From Timema cristinae (taxonomy: Eukaryota > Arthropoda > Insecta > Phasmatodea > Timematidae), in the NCBI GenBank assembly GCA_039000515.1, contig JBCFYV010009882.1:47732639-47796638 (forward strand): 64,000 nucleotides of DNA, in the 5' to 3' direction. Made by a program: the position numbers and the translations under genes. The notes beneath the pieces were generated by a model that was not told the DNA's origin, searched no databases, and saw nothing but the letters and a program-made list of their open reading frames with translations. This document shows, one piece after another, positions 58,155 to 64,000 of the stretch. Within the stretch, counting starts at the first letter, position 1. Every line of letters begins with the position of its first letter.

Positions 58155-59440
58155 TTCATCTACAAAGCCCGTAAGCCACGTATCCGCATTGTAGTTAGCG
58201 CCTTAATAGCCCTTGGGTTCATCAATCGTGTCCATACAGTCTGTTTCCTTAATCACGTGATCATGCCAACTAATAAGAAAGTTAGAAACCTCCTCCAAAA
58301 AAGTATAGAAAATAAATTTATCTACAACAAGAAGAAAGCAGGTGTTACTAAGATGATCAAAAGATAAACCAAAATCACAATATAATTTGAGAAAACATAC
58401 AGGATATACTTGAAATGTAAGCGAAGTAGAATAAAAATCAACATATGAACATTACTTTAGCTATCAGATGTATAATAAATTTTTGTTATAGGTTGAAAGT
58501 GCAAAATAAATATATGTATCTTTATTCTAAATATAAGTAAGGCAGATCATCGGGATTTTAATATTACTTTTGTGCTTCTTATATACGTAATATAAATCTG
58601 GATTTAGATTTATGATAAGTTAAGTAAAATAACTTTCTAGGCACTCTTTTTGAGAACTTGCTATCTCCCAGAAAACGGGTTCTAAAGTGTCAAGTTTACT
58701 TATTTTTTTGTTTTTTTAGATTCTTATAAAAATAATCTATTTAAGAAATATTTTTACGGCTAAGGCCATTATTTTATTTTATATTTATTTTCATAACAAC
58801 AAATCCTTTCGCTTAAATTGGTGTTTTCATTTCTACGTGCACGACGATGATCACATATTTACTAAACAGTGATTGCTTCTCCATATACATCAGTAAGGAC
58901 CAGTCCTTATAGAATTAAGGTTTATTCAACTTCTACGGAGTGATTTGGACTAAGGACTTAAGTATCAGGATTCTTTAGACAGACTATGGACTACTGACAG
59001 CGAACTTTATGGATACGGAGTCTGTAGACAGGGCTTGAGTGAGGATTTATTCAAGTAATTTTTCTCACTTTGAGCTCTTTAGATTAAGACACTGCTAGTA
59101 GCCTTTCTTTTAAATGTAAAAAGGGGGCAAATGGGTAAAAATGGGGCTTTGTCGTCAATTTTACTATGACATTTTTAATATACGATTATGCTAGTTAAGT
59201 GCATACGGAGCTGATAAAAGTTCCAAAGCGCCATGGTTGGATTCCGAGTTATAGTCTCATGATTAACGTATTTGTTTTTGCTTCTTTAGTCTCCTGTGTT
59301 TTAAATTTGTAGTTTTATATAAAATTAATTTGTAAATAATAAGTATTTGTTTTAATTGCCATCGCTTGTATAAGGACAAAAAACATAATATATAAAAACC
59401 TGCTGTTTAGCTACTCTAAGCCAATATCTTACCCTAGAAA
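58155..59440. other. Intron sequence, nothing recognised
   Basis: No SINE, array or coding evidence. Confidence 0.4.
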
Positions 59441-59444
59441 TCAT

Positions 59445-59675
59445 TATCAGGATTTCGGTAGCGCAAAAGTCTATTGAGCTAAGAGTTCGACTCCCGGAAT
59501 TCCTGAAAAAGTTATAATTGCTGAAATTGGGGCTCCCCCTTTCATAGTTAGGAAATGACTTTTGGTGGCTGATTGTTGGTATGGACGAAAATTAAGTTAG
59601 TTTAAAAGTAGTATGCTGATATAATTAGTAGGTTCATGGATTTCACGTTAAATACCTCAAAATATAAAAATAACT
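59445..59675 (+). mobile_element. SINE family C, second copy
   Basis: Head tatcaggatttcggtagcgc, B box gagttcgactccc, body ggggctccccctttcatagt, and 3' motif aggttcatggatttcacgtt then aaatacctc. Same motif order as at 7198-7425. Confidence 0.68.
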
Positions 59676-60014
59676 AATTCTAATAAAGAGACAACATCCA
59701 AATCTCCAGCTGTAAAAGCGATATTGTGAAAGAAGCAAGCATCTTACAGGGGTAGGGAATTCAAACTTTGCTTAGTTTTGATTTTGATTATTATTTCAAA
59801 TAATAATTTTATAACTTTTTTTAACTTTACCTGTTTATTACAATAAATTTAAATTAATTTTACAAGATTGTTTATTGTAAATATTTCACAAATTAGTTTA
59901 CAACTTTACGTTAATAGTAAACAGAAATTTAAGAAATTGCATTTTAGTTTGCTTATACTCTAGTTGCTTACAAAGGGGGAAAGGGGTCAAAATTTCCACA
60001 AATGGGATTCCGCC

Positions 60015-60268
60015 TATTCTTCAACGCCCCCTTACTACCTGTTTATGTTATACGCATAAACGATAGTTACTTAAAGGAGTAAGGATGAGAAAGGAAGCAT
60101 TTTATCGGTAATCTAACCTTATTTGCTTGAAAGAAGAGTAGGAAACCATTTAGAAAAAAAACGTACTAAGTAGATCCGACCGGGATAAGAGCCCCTATCT
60201 TTATGTCATCAGCTAGCTAGTTTAACACCAAAGTGATGCCTTAGACCGTTCGACCACTGAAGCTGGCC
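60015..60268 (-). mobile_element. SINE family A, diverged
   Basis: The minus strand shows ggccagcttcagtggtcgaa as head, a B-box-like gctcttatcccggtcgg, ttctaaatggtttcctactc, and a tail gcgtataacataaacaggta. Confidence 0.7.
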
Positions 60269-60374
60269 ATTTTACAAGTGATACATATTTTGTCCGTGAC
60301 GAGAATCTTGTCCAGGTCAAACAATTTTATAAACACAAGAAATATTTATAATCATTAATTTAGAGAGTAGTTTA

Positions 60375-60525
60375 AGGAATTGCACAAGCACCATAGTGGA
60401 AATATTACACGAAAACCACCCTCACTACATCAGCTGAGATTAGAACCTCGTTCTCCTCTTCGCAGTCCAATATCTCGAGAGCATGATGCAGTAGATCACG
60501 CGGCTACTGGTAACGCGGTAACTCT
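60375..60525 (-). mobile_element. SINE family A, second partial copy
   Basis: Minus strand head (accagtagccgcgtgatcta), B-box-like gaggttctaatctcagc and gagggtggttttcgtgtaat. It sits about 110 bp from the previous copy in the same orientation. The 60-codon plus-strand frame is a shadow. Confidence 0.6.
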
Positions 60526-60529
60526 ACTA

Positions 60530-62530
60530 TATTTCGTTCACAATAGATTTTTACCTGGATGACAGTTCGAAAATCATATGTTTAGGTTTTGGGTTGCCAA
60601 CACTTGTAAAAGATCATAGTTTTTTTTATAAATGTAAAGATCTTTAATTACCTGTTATATATTACATTTAAAATAACGTAAACTTAAGTTTTCTCATACT
60701 ATTTAATTTTTTTAGATAATTTCTTTTTATCCAACTTGAAACAATATTTTAAACATAATTTAAAGTACTTATTTTTGTTTTGGAACGTTATTTATTTTGT
60801 GTATTATAGTGCACACATTAATATATTTTAATACAGGCATCGTATTTACTTGGAAAAGAAAAAAATGTTGTCATTTTTTTTACATACAATAAATGATTTT
60901 ATGATTATTTTATCGTATTTTAAAATATTTAACTGAGTAAAATATTTTCATCAACTGCGTGTCTGCATCATTGTAAAAAACTTGTTTACCGTTATGTTCA
61001 ATCTTATGGTTTAGATTCGTCAGTCGCCATTTTGAAGCTATGTTCGTTAGAAGTTTTTGGGAAAGTGTTGTGAATATGGTTTTTAAGGGGAATAAAACTA
61101 TAAATAAATTTTATGTCCAACCTTAAATAAATATATAAATAATATTGGCCTAAATTAATGTGGTTAACTCAGATTAATATATTACCATCTGTTTTCATTA
61201 CAGTCATCCAAAGTGATAGGTGTCAGCTGTGGGCGTATTGATATATTAGGGATTACTTCTAGTAACATTTCTAGCTGTCATCCAGGTAAACTTAGCTCGT
61301 GAATGACTTATACCTTGGATCTGCTATCTACTGAGCTAAGACACTATCAAGAAGTTAAAAAATATATATTATACTAGTCATATCCAGGTGAAGAGACATA
61401 TAAGTCAACTTCCTTGCTTATCCATGTAACAGGTTTTGTAGCAAAGTCAAACGTTAGTTCAAATATTTTGTAATATTTTATTTTTCAAATATAAAGCTCA
61501 AGACCTTTTTATAGATACTTCAGCCCCATTTTTACTTTCTTTTGTAACCTCGGAGAGAAAGTATTGAGGTCATTTGAAAATCGAACTCGATATTTTGATA
61601 AATGTCGACATTTCATGACCCCCTGAAACAAAAAAACGTTGTTTTCTCAATGCTATCTGTCTGTAACTCAGACTATGGCCGAAAATATTTCACCAATTGC
61701 GCTAAAACTTCGTATCTGGTATTTTCAAACATATTTTATTTGAAGTATATTTTTATAAATCAAATAATTTCTGAGCTATTAGCAAATATATATACTTTTT
61801 AATTCATGCCTTTGAAAATGAATTTGATTCTTATGCTCTTTGGTGGAAAAAGATGTTTCTCTTTTCTCAATTTATCTGTAACAGATCCCAACTTCCTAAT
61901 GCCATAAAGTAAGTACGTAACAATGTATATTGTTTCATTTATGATCTTTGGTGTTGTCTTTATACAACAGTGTCTAGATATTACAAGACATTTCGTTTCA
62001 CAAATCTTACGAGTTTCCAGCAAATGTATATTTTAAGATAAAAGAGCAAACAGTTCTTTGTTGTGCACCCTACATAATATTTTATTACTTAGGAACCCCT
62101 ATTTTAGTAGCTTAAGTAAATAACATATACAAATTGTGGCAAAGCTTTTAACAATTTAAATCCTTGTAATGATAATAATCAATGTAAAAATATTGTATTT
62201 AGAAAAAAACATTAATTTTTTTTTTTTCATAACCCAAGAACTTGTTGTCGAAAAGAACTGTTATTTTAAGAAATTGGTGTTTCCCTTTATGCATATATAC
62301 ATCTTCATTTAAACAAAACTATATAAAAATCGGTTTGGTAGAATTCCAAAAATCATTGTTGAAAGAAATATATTTTCTATTTGAAAATAGAGATGTGGAA
62401 ACATGTCATTTTAGGTTAAAGCGTTATCCCTTAGCACTAATATTTGAAAGATGGAAGGTATGGTAAGATGAACTATTTATTATTAAAACTCATATCATTG
62501 GATGACCCTTTTGACTTCTAAGCACATTTA
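60530..62530. other. AT-rich intron, nothing recognised
   Basis: Short frames at 61602, 61799 and 62242 show no domain. No homeobox or LIM exon was identified on the minus strand. Confidence 0.4.
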
Positions 62531-62535
62531 AAGTC

Positions 62536-62690
62536 ACACATGTGAACTAATGTGTCTTTTACCACAAGTTGCTCCTATTTTGGGGATAGACAAAATCCAA
62601 AAAGCTGGAAATCAAAATCTGAACTCCTTAGATCATAGCCAAGTGCACTGACCACTTTACCACGGGGCTGGTTACTAGCGAGCTAATGGC
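62536..62690 (-). mobile_element. SINE family D, inverted copy
   Basis: The minus strand reads ccagccccgtggtaaagtgg, tcagtgcacttggctatgat and then a B-box-like gttcagattttgat. The head is very close to the 41.2-kb copy; the body is short. Confidence 0.6.
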
Positions 62691-63087
62691 CGTATTTATA
62701 GTCTAGTTTCGGAGGCAACCCATCTCCCACTATACGAAATTATTATAAAAATGTGGTTAAAGTTAAATAGGAATTGATTTTTCTCTGAGCCTCAATTATT
62801 AGAGTAAGAACAGACGGAACGGTTTACGTCAAGTCGACGGTAGACTCAACGTAACATTTTATTTAATTAAAGTGAAGAAAACACATTATATTCGGCAGAG
62901 CATAACATGGTATGACAGTCAACTCAATACATGATTTCCTCACCAAACGGGTGCCACAGCTTGCTAATTCGAGTTATTTTATACTCGCAAGTGTGACATT
63001 TCAGACGCATCAAATAAATTGTTCAGACCTAGCGGCTGTTCACGGTGATACAAGAAATGGGTATTTAAGAAGTTACATTATGTATAG

Positions 63088-63604
63088 AAGTGTTTCCCAA
63101 TTTGCCCCCCCCCCCCCGCCCCCATCCAACCCAGAGGGTGGTAAACTGTAAGCGGGTGGTAGAGGTGTCTTAAGGTGTAAGTTAATTTTACAGAAGTAGT
63201 ATCATGTTAATAATAACAGGCAAAAAAATACTTAACAAATGAGTCTTAATTTTTTTTTTATTATGTTCTATAATATTGAGAGTACTTTTAATTACTTATG
63301 TTTATTAACATTTAACATATTTATATATTTCCTGGATACTTATTATAACTAGGTCTTAAAAATAATCAGAATAAAAAATACTAATTATTTATCCATATTC
63401 ATAATAATAATAATAATAATAATAATAATTTGTTTTGATATAATCAAATATGAATGTACAATGTAACATGAATTTAATGTTATTCTGGTTGAGTTCAGCA
63501 TGATTATTACATTTAACTTTGGAGTGGAGGGAGGGGTAAGCGGCGGTAGCCGGAATTCAATTCTCAGAAGTGGGCACTAGGCTAAAATGGGTTGGGAACC
63601 ACTG
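63088..63604. mobile_element. hAT-like MITE containing poly(C) and (AAT)n
   Basis: The right end tgggttgggaaccactg is the complement of a CAGTGGTTCCCAACCCA-type hAT terminus. The left end aagtgtttcccaatttg followed by a C-run (63105-63117) is its decayed partner. The interior ggtggtaaactgtaagcggg (left) and ggaggggtaagcggcggtag (right) are subterminal. An (AAT)n run lies at 63403-63429. A possible duplication, gtatagaa versus gtagagaa, overlaps the left end and is weak. Confidence 0.55.
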
Positions 63605-64000
63605 GTAGAGAATGGAGTTGAGTATCACATTCATGTTTCTGAATTTGTTATGCTTCTTAATGTCTGAAAAGGTAAACATAGATATATATTTATTATATTA
63701 TTATGTAGGGGAAAATTGTGGCCACTATAAACATGGAGAAACTGATACGGACATTAGAAGAAACACCATTGGTTTAAAACTTGAAAACTAGTAACTATGG
63801 CCATAACCTGAAGGGGAAGCAGGCTTGGGAATAGATTGCAAATTTATTTCTATCAGAGAACGCTGCTTTGGAAGAAAAAAATACATGTATGTGCCTGTTT
63901 TAATAATATATATACGGTATTAAATATAAAAGCCATGGTTGTAATGATATATCCGTGTATAGCTTGAACTTGCCAAGACATCGGTGACACTGCCACTAAA
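63605..64000. other. Intron or flank, nothing recognised
   Basis: No supported feature to the right edge. Confidence 0.4.

Larger units (their letters stand above)
44294..64000 (-). other. Lim1: Lim1 intron inside the homeobox, at least 19.7 kb
   Basis: No minus-strand segment encoding homeodomain residues 1-46 or LIM zinc fingers was recognised from 44294 to the right edge. The intron preceding exon A therefore appears to run to, or beyond, the window end. It is filled with MITEs, SINEs and arrays listed separately. Confidence 0.55.

Overview
The window looks like arthropod, most likely insect, nuclear DNA. It is very AT-rich, almost empty of long reading frames, and full of tRNA-derived SINEs, MITEs, minisatellites and (AAT)n, (CA)n or (TA)n microsatellites. 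The only host gene I can support is a LIM-homeodomain transcription factor of the Lim1 (Lhx1/Lhx5) class on the minus strand, and only its 3' part. I cannot name the species.

Gene layout, in transcript order on the minus strand. Exon A (44293-44011) starts exactly at homeodomain residue 47 (VWFQNKRSKERR). Exon B (43247-43096) encodes a Gly/Pro/Met-rich stretch ending PEFMSSQ. A short terminal exon (22086-22037) encodes GFSEPQQMQNEGLVW and a stop. The three exons join with compatible phases across a 763-bp and a 21-kb intron, except for an apparent 1-base deletion inside exon B. The LIM domains and homeodomain residues 1-46 were not found, so the intron upstream of exon A is at least 19.7 kb and the 5' exons probably lie beyond the window.

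Repeat layout. 1-22 kb is 3' flank, with an inverted SINE pair at the left edge, several complete SINEs with target-site duplications, four minisatellites, a hAT-like MITE and a 30-bp-stem hairpin. 22-43 kb is the long last intron, with a Tigger/pogo-like MITE, a SINE-head-derived 83-bp array and a decayed Tx1-like (L1-group) LINE on the plus strand. The LINE retains a CCHC knuckle, endonuclease and RT motifs and runs straight into a minisatellite. 44-64 kb is the intron interrupting the homeobox. It holds a TIR/TA MITE present twice, two further hAT-like MITEs, a polyadenylated retrocopy nested inside a SINE, an LINE RT C-terminal scrap and a 330-bp TATATACA-type array.

Two abundant SINE families (called A and B here) have different tRNA-like heads but the same 3' tail (gcgtataacccgaacggg ... 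ggtgctaa, then (TAA)n). The tail also occurs alone, once with its own target-site duplication. SINE families C to H are named only for this report. No previously undescribed functional system is evident. The most useful leads are the Lim1 frameshift, the 21-kb intron before a 16-codon terminal exon, the shared-tail SINEs, the nested retrocopy and the 18.7-kb hairpin.
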